Assembly (NCBI GenBank): GCA_034421015.1
Contig: DAOUKT010000032.1
Span: 1 to 13,966, forward strand
Reading direction: 5' to 3'
DNA: 13,966 nt
From: DAOUJW01 sp034421015
GTDB taxonomy: Bacteria > Chloroflexota > Dehalococcoidia > Lucifugimonadales > UBA2985
Shown here in pieces: positions 1-5,982 of this stretch (position 1 is the stretch's first letter; each line of letters opens with the position of its first letter). Below the pieces are notes generated by a model. That model was not told the origin of the DNA. It made no database searches and saw nothing but the letters and a program-made list of their open reading frames with translations. A program made the position numbers and the translations under genes.

Positions 1-85
1 CCCGAAGGCCAAGGGACCGTTCGACTTGCATGCATTAGGCGCGCCGCCAGCGTTCGTCCTGAGCCAGGATCAAACTCGCTTTAAG
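1..85 (-). rRNA. rrs: 16S ribosomal RNA, 5' end only (partial)
   Basis: Positions 59-78 are the reverse complement of the universal 27F priming site at the 5' end of bacterial 16S rRNA (E. coli positions 8-27). The flanking sequence also fits the 16S 5' domain. The gene reads leftwards and runs out of the window. The mature 5' end is placed at about 85 by analogy with E. coli, so it is uncertain by a few bases. Confidence 0.95.
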
Positions 86-107
86 AACCTTCCTTCCACT
101 ATTCAGT

Positions 108-119
108 TGTTAAGGTGCT
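108..119 (-). promoter_or_regulatory. boxA-like antitermination element in the rRNA leader
   Basis: Read on the minus strand this is AGCACCTTAACA, which matches 9 of 12 bases of the E. coli rrn boxA TGCTCTTTAACA. It lies between the predicted promoter and the 16S 5' end, where NusB/S10 antitermination signals normally sit. The match is by eye. Confidence 0.5.
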
Positions 120-132
120 ATTGGGAACCATT

Positions 133-163
133 ACTATACCACACCACACGGCGACTTTGTCAA
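133..163 (-). promoter_or_regulatory. Probable rRNA operon promoter
   Basis: On the minus strand a perfect -35 TTGACA (163 to 158) and a near-consensus -10 TATAGT (138 to 133) are separated by 19 bp, longer than the ideal 17. Transcription would start near 126, leaving a leader of only about 40 nt before 16S. The -35 lies about 33 bp downstream of the stop codon of the preceding minus-strand gene. Confidence 0.6.
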
Positions 164-196
164 TCAGGCGGGGAAGCTTCAATTCCATTTTGAAAG

Positions 197-808
197 CTAG
201 CGGCCTCGCTCCTGTCTGATTAGTCTTACTGATTCCATAAAGCTCTGAGTAAGCTCAAACCGTTCATCCGCGGCCTCCCAGAGTTCCTGCGCATAAGTTG
301 AATCGCCTCGTGTGTCCTTGTTGGGGCCATGAAAGAGGCTAACCACAACTCCTTCCTGTTTCGCTATCTCTATGGCAGGTATGAAATCACTGTCCCCGGC
401 AACTAGTGCGGCATGTGTGATTTGACGCTTGCCGCTGAGTAAAGCGAAATCAAGGCCAAGCTGTAAGTCAGTGCGTTTCTGCTGGAATATAGGCCTACCG
501 TGATCGTCTTGTCCGCGAAGCGCTAAACGGCCCTCTCTGACCAGGAACCGTTCAAGACGGGTCAAGGCATTGAAAAAGCTCCGTTTCTTGGCGAATAACT
601 CTCTTTCCAAAGGAGTTGCAGGTGAGCTCTGATAGGGTAGGGAGTTGTAGTAGTAGGCCCGCAACAGATCCAATGGCTCTGCAGTTTTGTTGGAGATTAC
701 ATTGACCACTTCATCCACGAATTTTTTGTAGTCAACCCACACAGAGAAATCGGTGGAGGCTAGCTTGTCAATGTATCCGCCGTCAATAAATATTGCTAAA
801 CGAGCCAA
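197..808 (-). CDS. NYN domain (LabA/DUF88-like PIN-fold) putative nuclease
   Basis: This 203-residue protein is probably a metal-dependent ribonuclease of the NYN/LabA family, whose PIN-like fold uses clustered acidic residues. Visible motifs are an N-terminal AIFIDGGY with Asp9, a central K111xxD114...D120 stretch, and VAGDSDF with Asp139 and Asp141, the typical NYN acidic cluster. One NYN domain fills the chain, with no membrane segment or signal peptide. The start is TTG at 806-808: an in-frame TGA lies seven codons upstream with no ATG, GTG or other TTG between, and the only internal ATG is near the C-terminus. Upstream TAGGTG is a plausible ribosome site. The gene lies directly upstream of the rRNA promoter in the same direction, so its transcript could read into 16S. 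Its substrate is unknown. Members of the family have been linked to RNA turnover and, in cyanobacteria, to circadian output, but nothing here points to either. Confidence 0.85.
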   Translation of the reverse strand: MARLAIFIDGGYIDKLASTDFSVWVDYKKFVDEVVNVISNKTAEPLDLLRAYYYNSLPYQSSPATPLERELFAKKRSFFNALTRLERFLVREGRLALRGQDDHGRPIFQQKRTDLQLGLDFALLSGKRQITHAALVAGDSDFIPAIEIAKQEGVVVSLFHGPNKDTRGDSTYAQELWEAADERFELTQSFMESVRLIRQERGR

Positions 809-853
809 AGCAACACCTAGCTCTCTTCATCAGCAACTAAGTACAAATTAAGA

Positions 854-883
854 GGGGTCAGGAAAGTCTCCTTCCCTGACCCC
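854..883. repeat. Inverted repeat (9 bp arms, 12 nt loop)
   Basis: GGGGTCAGG at 854-862 is mirrored by CCTGACCCC at 875-883. There is no T-tract on either side, so it is not a canonical intrinsic terminator. It could be a small palindromic intergenic repeat, or a hairpin in the 5' region of the minus-strand NYN transcript. Confidence 0.6.
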
Positions 884-1208
884 ACATTACTCACCTGACA
901 TGCGCTCTCTCCCAAGTCTCTCCTTACCTAGCGGCCTGTTGCCCTAAATGGCTGGCCTTACGGTTGGATAGGGAGCCTTCGGAGTAGAGGGGACGCCAGG
1001 GGGCATTCCATTAATCTTTATACCAATGTCATACTGGGTTGTCAATATCTGGCTGCCGGCGGTCACTGGACTCAGCATGAGCCACAGATAGGGCGTTTTA
1101 GACTTCCGCCAGCTTGACTTTTGCCGCCTGTCGATATAAATTCCCCCAGTATGTGATTTCCGTCCCAAAGTGTATACAAGGACTTGCGGGATTGTGTTAT
1201 CATATAGC

Positions 1209-1238
1209 TTGACTTCCCCAAAGAGGGGAAGTTGTTAG
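1209..1238 (+). promoter_or_regulatory. Palindrome upstream of the tRNA-tuf operon (terminator or promoter/operator)
   Basis: CTTCCCC (1213-1219) and GGGGAAG (1225-1231) form a perfect 7-bp hairpin with loop AAAGA, followed by TTGTTAGTT. That is terminator-like. Alternatively, TTGACT at 1209-1214 matches five of six -35 bases, and a weak -10 (TGTTAG, 1233-1238) stands 18 bp away. That would put the palindrome in the spacer of a promoter starting just before the first tRNA. The sequence alone does not decide between these. Confidence 0.4.
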
Positions 1239-1256
1239 TTACTGTCGGGGCAGGAC

Positions 1257-1329
1257 GCCCGAGTGGCGCAAGGGCAGCGCAACCGATTTGTAATCGGTAG
1301 GTTAGCGGGTTCGAATCCCCTCTCGGGCT
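1257..1329 (+). tRNA. tRNA-Thr (anticodon UGU)
   Basis: The acceptor arms GCCCGAG (1257-1263) and CTCGGGC (1322-1328) pair perfectly, with discriminator U1329. The D stem is GCGC/GCGC. The anticodon arm ACCGA-TTTGTAA-TCGGT gives anticodon TGT. The T loop is TTCGAAT. The T stem (1305-1309 with 1317-1321) holds one C-C mismatch and one G-U pair. CCA is not encoded, unlike in the next two tRNAs. Confidence 0.9.
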
Positions 1330-1412
1330 GTGAGAGCGGCCTGAGGAGCGCTGGCGCACTCAAAGGGGTCTTGGCTTGAACTTTGGAGAGGTGATACACT
1401 GAGAGCGCATCT

Positions 1413-1500
1413 GGAGGGGTGGGTGAGCGGCTAATACCACCAGACTGTAAATCTGGCGCCCGGAAGGGCTTCGTAGGTTCGAATCCTACCCCCTCCACCA
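1413..1500 (+). tRNA. tRNA-Tyr (anticodon GUA)
   Basis: The acceptor arms GGAGGGG and CCCCTCC pair perfectly. The anticodon arm CCAGA-CTGTAAA-TCTGG gives GTA. A long class II variable arm (around 1457-1472) is typical of bacterial tRNA-Tyr. The T arm is GTAGG-TTCGAAT-CCTAC, and the 3' CCA is encoded at 1498-1500. Confidence 0.96.
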
Positions 1501-1531
1501 GAGAAATGAGAAATAGCAAAAAACCGGATTT

Positions 1532-1607
1532 GCCCACATAGCTCAGGAGGTAGAGCACGTTCTTGGTAAGAACGAGGTCATCGGTTCAAATCCGATTGTG
1601 GGCTCCA
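1532..1607 (+). tRNA. tRNA-Thr (anticodon GGU)
   Basis: The acceptor arms GCCCACA and TGTGGGC pair perfectly. The anticodon arm CGTTC-TTGGTAA-GAACG gives GGT. The discriminator is U, followed by encoded CCA at 1605-1607. It lies 37 bp before tuf, like thrT before tufB in E. coli, where tRNA-Gly would normally sit between tRNA-Tyr and this tRNA. Only 31 bp separate them here, so that tRNA is absent. Confidence 0.96.
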
Positions 1608-1644
1608 TAGCAAATAAAATTGCAGGACTTTAGGAGGTATAACA

Positions 1645-2847
1645 TTGGCTAAGCAGAGGTTTGAAAGGAACAAGCCCCACCTCAACGTGGGCACCATCGG
1701 TCACGTCGACCACGGCAAGACCACACTCACTTCAGCCATAACTATGGCGCTCGCCAAGCAGGGCATTGGAGGCACGGCGTTCAGGAGCTTTGACTCCATT
1801 GACAACGCCCCGGAGGAGAAGGCCCGCGGCGTCACTATTGCCATACAGCACGTGGAGTATGAGACCGCCACCAGGCACTACGCCCACGTGGACTGCCCAG
1901 GCCACGCCGACTACATCAAGAACATGATCACCGGCGCCGCCCAGATGGACGGGGCCATCCTTGTAGTGAGCGCGCCCGACGGCCCTATGCCCCAGACCCG
2001 AGAGCACATTCTGCTGGCACGCCAGGTGCATGTGCCCAGCATTGTCGTGGCCCTCAACAAGGTGGACGCCATGGACGACCCGGAGCTTCTTGACCTTGTG
2101 GAACTGGAGCTAAGGGAGCTTCTCAGCGCCTACGACTTCCCGGGCGACGACATCCCCATAGTCCGCGTGAGCGCCCTCAAGGCCCTGGAGGACGAGGGCG
2201 ACCCAGACTCCGAGTGGACCAAGCAGATCCTGGAGCTGATGCAGGCAGTGGACGACTATATTCCCATGCCGCAGCGCCCGCGGGATATGCCTTTCCTTCT
2301 GCCCGTTGAGGACGTGTTTGGCATCAAGGGCAGGGGCACTGTGGTGACCGGCCGTGTGGAGAGGGGGATGGTGAAGACGGGTGACGAGGTGGAGATTGTG
2401 GGCATAGGCGAGACCCGGAAGACGGTTGTGACCGGCGTGGAGATGTTCCACAAGACTCTGGACGAAGGCGAGCCGGGGGACGCCGTCGGCTGCCTGCTGA
2501 GGGGCATTGAGCGGGACGACATCGAGCGGGGCCAGGTGCTGGCCAAGGTTGGCTCCATTCGCCCCCACACCTCCGCCGAAGCGGAGGTGTACGTGCTGAG
2601 CAAGGAGGAGGGAGGCCGCCATACGCCATTCTTCAACGGCTACAAGCCCCAGTTCTACATTCGCACCACGGACATTACGGGCGAGATCTCCCTTCCGGAT
2701 GGGGTGGAGATGATAATGCCCGGGGACAACGTGAAGATGGGCATAAAGCTCATCAACCCCGTGGCAATGGAAGAGGGCTTGAGCTTCGCTATCCGCGAGG
2801 GCGGCAGGACCGTGGGCGCCGGCGTTATCACCAAGGTGGAGGCGTAA
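1645..2847 (+). CDS. tuf: Elongation factor Tu
   Basis: EF-Tu is the GTPase that delivers aminoacyl-tRNA to the ribosomal A site. The 400 residues match the family length. Domain 1 carries GHVDHGKT (19-26), DCPGH (83-87, with catalytic His87), NKVD (138-141) and SALK (176-179). Domains 2 and 3 follow, ending in the conserved FAIREGGRTVGAG segment. The start is TTG, supported by AGGAGG (1632-1637) seven bases upstream and by the family N-terminus MAKQ-F. In switch I the usual RGITINT(A/S)H reads RGVTIAIQH. The Mg-binding threonine (Thr64) is kept, but the next variable positions (66-68) are unlike the usual N-T-A/S. The tRNA genes upstream are probably co-transcribed, and rpmG starts one base after the stop. 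Confidence 0.98.
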   Translation: MAKQRFERNKPHLNVGTIGHVDHGKTTLTSAITMALAKQGIGGTAFRSFDSIDNAPEEKARGVTIAIQHVEYETATRHYAHVDCPGHADYIKNMITGAAQMDGAILVVSAPDGPMPQTREHILLARQVHVPSIVVALNKVDAMDDPELLDLVELELRELLSAYDFPGDDIPIVRVSALKALEDEGDPDSEWTKQILELMQAVDDYIPMPQRPRDMPFLLPVEDVFGIKGRGTVVTGRVERGMVKTGDEVEIVGIGETRKTVVTGVEMFHKTLDEGEPGDAVGCLLRGIERDDIERGQVLAKVGSIRPHTSAEAEVYVLSKEEGGRHTPFFNGYKPQFYIRTTDITGEISLPDGVEMIMPGDNVKMGIKLINPVAMEEGLSFAIREGGRTVGAGVITKVEA

Positions 2848-2848
2848 G

Positions 2849-3019
2849 ATGGCCAGGAAGAGGGGAGAGGTACGACCGATAATCACCCTGGCCTGCGCCG
2901 ACTGCCGTGATCGCAACTACACCACTGTGAAGAATCAGCGCAGCGACCCACAGCGCTTGGAACTTTCCAAGTACTGCCCGCGTTGCCGTTCTCACAGGGC
3001 ACACAGAGAGGTTAGGTAG
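2849..3019 (+). CDS. rpmG: 50S ribosomal protein L33
   Basis: This 56-residue protein of the large subunit begins MARKRGEVRPIITLAC. It keeps the L33 signatures: the N-Y-T-T-V-K-N-Q-R segment (23-31), then LELSKYCPRC. It is the zinc-binding (C+) form, with CxxC pairs at Cys16/Cys19 and Cys43/Cys46. The ATG lies one base after the tuf stop, with the ribosome site GGTGGAGG inside the end of tuf, so the two are probably translationally coupled. Its place between tuf and secE is conserved in many bacteria. It is easily missed because of its length. Confidence 0.95.
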   Translation: MARKRGEVRPIITLACADCRDRNYTTVKNQRSDPQRLELSKYCPRCRSHRAHREVR

Positions 3020-3025
3020 AGAGAC

Positions 3026-3265
3026 GTGGCCAGTTCATCGCCACTGAGAAGGGCCATGAGGCCTGGAGGAGCAGACCGGGCGCGAAGGGCCCCCGGCCTG
3101 CAGATAATCCGCGAGACCGTATCGGAGCTGAGGAAGGTGGTCTGGCCCACCAGGGAGCAGACCGCACGGCTCACCATACTGGTCATTGTGGTGTCCGCCT
3201 TCATGGGCGTTCTCCTCGGCGCGGTGGACCTGGGCTTTGGTCGTCTCTTCGCATTCTTGACATGA
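3026..3265 (+). CDS. secE: Preprotein translocase subunit SecE
   Basis: SecE is the small essential subunit that clamps the SecY channel in the cytoplasmic membrane. The 79 residues have a basic, disordered N-terminus (1-25), an amphipathic helix (26-41) ending in the signature KVVWP (37-41), and a single membrane span at about 49-69. This is the single-span form found in most bacteria. The start is GTG, six bases after the rpmG stop; a GGTTAGGTAGAGAG stretch upstream gives only a weak ribosome site, so coupling to rpmG is likely. nusG follows after 19 bp, the conserved secE-nusG pairing. Confidence 0.96.
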   Translation: MASSSPLRRAMRPGGADRARRAPGLQIIRETVSELRKVVWPTREQTARLTILVIVVSAFMGVLLGAVDLGFGRLFAFLT

Positions 3266-3284
3266 GGACAGGGGTACATTCACG

Positions 3285-3854
3285 TTGACTTCTACAAGCA
3301 CAACTAGCGAACAGGAAGCGCGCTGGTACATTATCCACACCTACTCCGGACAGGAGGAGAGGGTGAAGAAGAACCTGGAGCAGCGCGTCACCACAATGGA
3401 CGTGAGGGACAGGATCTTCCAGGTGGTTGTTCCGACGGAGGAGGAGATTGAGATAAGGGAGGGGAGGAGGAAGTCCGTCAGGCGCAAGGTGTTCCCCGGA
3501 TATATCCTTGTCCACATGACAATGGACGACAACAGCTGGCACGTGGTCAGAAACACGCCGGGTGTGACCGGCTTTGTGTCCGCAGAGGACGAGCTTGAGC
3601 GAAGGCCCAAGCCGGTGCCCCTGGAGCAGGCCGAGGTGGACAAGATACTCAACCAAATGGAGTCCGAGGCTCCAAGGGTGAAGGTTGGCTTCACACTGGG
3701 CCAGAGCGTGCGGATCACCGACGGCCCGTTCACAGACTTCATCGGGGTTGTGGACCAGGTGATGGCCGACCGGGGCAAGGTGAGAATTCTGGTCTCCTTC
3801 TTCGGCAGGGAGACGCCCGTTGAACTGGACTTCCTCCAGGTGGAGAAGCTGTAG
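3285..3854 (+). CDS. nusG: Transcription termination/antitermination factor NusG
   Basis: NusG is the universal elongation factor that binds the RNA polymerase clamp and links polymerase to Rho or the ribosome. The 189 residues show an NGN domain (about 12-105) with WYIIHTYSGQE (14-24), FPGYILVHM (70-78) and TPGVTGFV (91-98). A linker and a C-terminal KOW domain (about 135-189) with GQSVRITDGPFTDFIG follow. The start is TTG at 3285, with AGGGG upstream at about 10 bases. Residues 1-11 form a Ser/Thr-rich extension before the NGN core. rplK starts eight bases after its stop, with a strong AGGAGG overlapping the junction. Confidence 0.97.
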   Translation: MTSTSTTSEQEARWYIIHTYSGQEERVKKNLEQRVTTMDVRDRIFQVVVPTEEEIEIREGRRKSVRRKVFPGYILVHMTMDDNSWHVVRNTPGVTGFVSAEDELERRPKPVPLEQAEVDKILNQMESEAPRVKVGFTLGQSVRITDGPFTDFIGVVDQVMADRGKVRILVSFFGRETPVELDFLQVEKL

Positions 3855-3862
3855 GAGGATAC

Positions 3863-4288
3863 TTGGCAAAGAAAGTTCGCGCTATCGTCAAACTTCAGAT
3901 TGCAGCCGGCAAGGCTACGCCGGCGCCCCCCGTCGGGCCGGCCCTGGGCCAGCACGGCGTGAACATAATGGCCTTTGTCAAGGAGTACAACGAGCAGACC
4001 TCCACGCGTGAAGGCACCATTGTGCCGGTGCACATCACCATATACGAGGACAGGTCGTTCACCTTCGTGACCAGGACGCCCCCGGCATCTGACTTGATAA
4101 GGAGGGCCGCCGGGCTGGATAAGGGGAGCCCGAACGCAGGGCGACAGCACATCGGGGCCATCTCCAGGGAGTCGGTGAGGGAAATAGCCCAGGTGAAACT
4201 GACAGACCTCAACGCCCCTGACCTGGATGCGGCCATCAAGGTAATTGAAGGCACGGCGCGCAGCATGGGCGTCGAAATAGCTGAGTGA
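3863..4288 (+). CDS. rplK: 50S ribosomal protein L11
   Basis: L11 binds the GTPase-associated region of 23S rRNA at the base of the L7/L12 stalk. The 141 residues match the family. The N-terminal domain has the proline-rich PPVGPALGQHGVNIM (22-36), which contacts thiopeptide antibiotics in other species. The C-terminal RNA-binding domain has TPPASDLIRRAAG and the L-T-D-L-N-A stretch near the end. The start is TTG with GGAGGAT upstream. rplA follows after 13 bases, the conserved L11-L1 order. Confidence 0.98.
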   Translation: MAKKVRAIVKLQIAAGKATPAPPVGPALGQHGVNIMAFVKEYNEQTSTREGTIVPVHITIYEDRSFTFVTRTPPASDLIRRAAGLDKGSPNAGRQHIGAISRESVREIAQVKLTDLNAPDLDAAIKVIEGTARSMGVEIAE

Positions 4289-4301
4289 GGACGCAGATCA
4301 C

Positions 4302-5015
4302 ATGGTAAAGCGAGGAAAGCAGTACACCGAAGCCGCCAAGGCTGTCGAAAAAGACAGGCTCTATTCCACCGGAGAGGCCGTTGAGCTTGCTAAGCAGGCG
4401 TCCCGGGCTAAGTTCGATGAGACGGTGGAGGTCCACCTGCGCACCAACTCGGACCCGCGCCACGCCGACCAGCTGGTCAGGGGGGTGGCCCTGCTGCCCC
4501 ACGGCCTTGGCAGAGAGATCAGGGTCCTGGTCTTTGCAGTTGGAGAGGCCGCTACGGCGGCCAGGCAGGCCGGCGCGGACCACGTCGGCGACGACGACCT
4601 GGTGGAGCGGATTGAGGGCGGCTGGCTGGACTTCGACGTAGCCATTGCCACCCCGGACGTCATGGGTCGGATTGGCCGGTTGGGCCGCGTCCTTGGACGG
4701 CGGGGACTCATGCCCAACCCCAGGGCCGGGACGGTCGTCCAGCCCCAGGACTTTGCCAGAGCCATCGAAGAGGCGAAGATGGGACGCGTTGAGTTTCGCC
4801 TGGACCGCACGGCCATCATCCACGCGCCCGTGGGCAAGGTCAGCTTCGAGAGCGACAAGCTGGTCGAGAACCTCCACGCGCTGATCGACACGGTGGTCAA
4901 GGCGAGGCCGTCCGCGGTCAAGGGACAGTTCATTCGCACTGCCTACCTGACCACAACTATGGGTCCCAGCATCAAGCTGGACGTTCCCAGACTGCTTGCA
5001 TTGAGGGCGCAATAG
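4302..5015 (+). CDS. rplA: 50S ribosomal protein L1
   Basis: L1 forms the mobile stalk at the ribosomal E site and in many bacteria represses its own operon. The 237 residues are of normal length. Domain I comes from both ends of the chain and domain II is central (about 70-160). The signature GLMPNPRAGTV lies at 135-145. The C-terminus holds the conserved K-G-Q-F-I-R-T-A-Y-L-T-T-T-M-G-P segment. The start is ATG with upstream GAGGACGCAG. The stop is followed by an AT-rich stretch and the L10 leader, marking the boundary between the L11-L1 and L10-L7/L12 units. Confidence 0.98.
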   Translation: MVKRGKQYTEAAKAVEKDRLYSTGEAVELAKQASRAKFDETVEVHLRTNSDPRHADQLVRGVALLPHGLGREIRVLVFAVGEAATAARQAGADHVGDDDLVERIEGGWLDFDVAIATPDVMGRIGRLGRVLGRRGLMPNPRAGTVVQPQDFARAIEEAKMGRVEFRLDRTAIIHAPVGKVSFESDKLVENLHALIDTVVKARPSAVKGQFIRTAYLTTTMGPSIKLDVPRLLALRAQ

Positions 5016-5023
5016 TATATAAG
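4996..5023 (+). promoter_or_regulatory. Candidate internal promoter for rplJL
   Basis: TATAAG (5018-5023) matches five of six -10 bases, and TTGCAT (4996-5001) is a weak -35 with a 16-bp spacer. It overlaps the end of rplA and lies just before the L10 leader, where a dedicated rplJ promoter sits in E. coli. The local AT-richness stands out in this GC-rich operon. Confidence 0.4.
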
Positions 5024-5037
5024 ATAGAGAAAACAAA

Positions 5038-5135
5038 ATACGGCGTTGCCGGAGAAAGCGGGTGGCCCCAGGCCTTAATTGTTTGTAATGCCCGCCGAGG
5101 CAGAAGACCTAGGGACTGCTGAGCAGTGAAATCGC
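5038..5135 (+). ncRNA. Ribosomal protein L10 leader (autoregulatory mRNA element)
   Basis: The 175-bp gap before rplJ contains the conserved features of the L10 leader family: GTTGCCGGAGA, then GCGGGTGGCCCCAGGCCTTAA, and the closing TGCCCGCCGAGG. GCGGG (5058-5062) pairs with CCCGC (5091-5095). In this family, free L10 or the L10-(L7/L12) complex binds the leader and represses rplJL translation. The boundaries are approximate. Confidence 0.85.
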
Positions 5136-5139
5136 GTTC

Positions 5140-5168
5140 GGCTCTCCGGCTTTCTGGCTCGGGGAGCC
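5140..5168 (+). terminator. Hairpin between the L10 leader and rplJ (possible attenuator)
   Basis: GGCTCTCC (5140-5147) pairs with GGGGAGCC (5161-5168) through one G-U pair, with a 13-nt loop. AAATCTGTTT follows, a poor but T-containing tail. It could be a weak attenuator or the lower part of the L10-leader switch. No uninterrupted U-run is present. Confidence 0.35.
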
Positions 5169-5190
5169 AAATCTGTTTAGAGGGGATACA

Positions 5191-5931
5191 GTGCCAACTC
5201 CCAGAAAAGAAGCACAGGTAGAAGAGATAAAGGAAAAGCTCGGCCGTAGTACCATCGCCATTGCCACCGGCTACCAGGGCCTGAGCGCCTCAGACATGAC
5301 GGAGCTCAGGAGGCGTTTGCGAGAGCAGGGGATTGAGTACAAGGTGGTCAAGAACACCCTGACCCTGCTGGCGGCCCAGGATCTGGGCAAAGAGGGGATT
5401 GGTGAGGTGATGCAGGGCCCCACGGGGCTGGCCTTTGGATACGGGGACGAAGTTGCCGTGGCCAGGGGCCTGAACACATTCATTACCTCAACCAGGTCGC
5501 CCCTGGTGATCCACGGGGCGATAATGGACAGCAGGGTAATCACGGGAGATCAGGTCAGAAGTCTGGCTACCCTCCCTCCGAGGGAGGAGCTTCTGTCCAG
5601 GCTGTTGGGCCAGATGCAGGCGCCCGTGACAGGCCTAGTGACGGTGCTCAGCGCGCCGCTCAGGGGCCTTGTGACCGTGCTGCAGCGCGCTGCCGAAAGC
5701 GGCGGGACGCAGTCCGGTGCGGCGGTAGCCGAGCCTGCCGTGGAGGAGCCCGCCGAGCAGGCGGAAGTCCCTGAGGCCGAGGTTGCGGAGGAGGTGGAGG
5801 ACGCTGCGCCCGTTGACGCCGGAGCCGAGGCGGAGGAAAGCGCCGCCCCAACGGCTGAGGCTGAAGAAGTAGCAAGCGATGAGTCGCCGGAGGCTGCGGA
5901 GGGTGAATCGGAGAGTGAGGAAACCCAGTAG
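5191..5931 (+). CDS. rplJ: 50S ribosomal protein L10 with long acidic C-terminal tail
   Basis: L10 anchors the L7/L12 dimers to 23S rRNA. Residues 1 to about 170 are a normal L10: the N-terminal rRNA-binding domain (VEEIKEKL, then GIEYKVVKNTL) and the C-terminal helix that carries L7/L12 dimers. The total of 246 residues is about 70 more than usual. From about 173 to the end the chain is low complexity, rich in Glu, Ala, Pro and Ser, with about 26 acidic residues and no Lys or Arg. The start is GTG with the ribosome site AGAGGGGAT. Expression is probably controlled by the leader just upstream. rplL follows after 51 bp with its own strong ribosome site. Confidence 0.96.
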   Translation: MPTPRKEAQVEEIKEKLGRSTIAIATGYQGLSASDMTELRRRLREQGIEYKVVKNTLTLLAAQDLGKEGIGEVMQGPTGLAFGYGDEVAVARGLNTFITSTRSPLVIHGAIMDSRVITGDQVRSLATLPPREELLSRLLGQMQAPVTGLVTVLSAPLRGLVTVLQRAAESGGTQSGAAVAEPAVEEPAEQAEVPEAEVAEEVEDAAPVDAGAEAEESAAPTAEAEEVASDESPEAAEGESESEETQ

Positions 5932-5982
5932 CCCGGGCGCGACCCACATAGATTCAGTTCAAGATTTGGAAGGAGAGGAAAG

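Larger units (their letters stand above)
809..1256. other. Intergenic region without a convincing gene
   Basis: This stretch separates the minus-strand NYN gene from the plus-strand tRNA-tuf operon. It holds two inverted repeats (854-883 and 1213-1231, listed separately). The only open frame of note is a minus-strand frame of 74 codons (944-1168) with a TTG start, no good ribosome site and no family I recognise. I do not call it a gene. Promoters for both directions should lie here, but none is unambiguous. Confidence 0.5.

Noticed and set aside
944..1168. Minus-strand frame of 74 codons in the intergenic region
   Set aside because: TTG start without a good ribosome site, no recognised family and no neighbour in the same unit. 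It could be a relic, but I cannot support it as a gene.
1235..1558. Minus-strand frame across the tRNA genes
   Set aside because: It contains the complement of tRNA T arms, which produce a familiar spurious peptide with G-F-E-P.
2110..2916. Long minus-strand open frame (268 codons) opposite tuf
   Set aside because: It is a shadow of the highly conserved tuf sequence; its product is rich in His/Leu/Val with no family resemblance.
3201..4150. Two long minus-strand frames opposite nusG and rplK
   Set aside because: Both lie wholly across well-identified plus-strand genes and have the composition expected of antisense GC-rich DNA.
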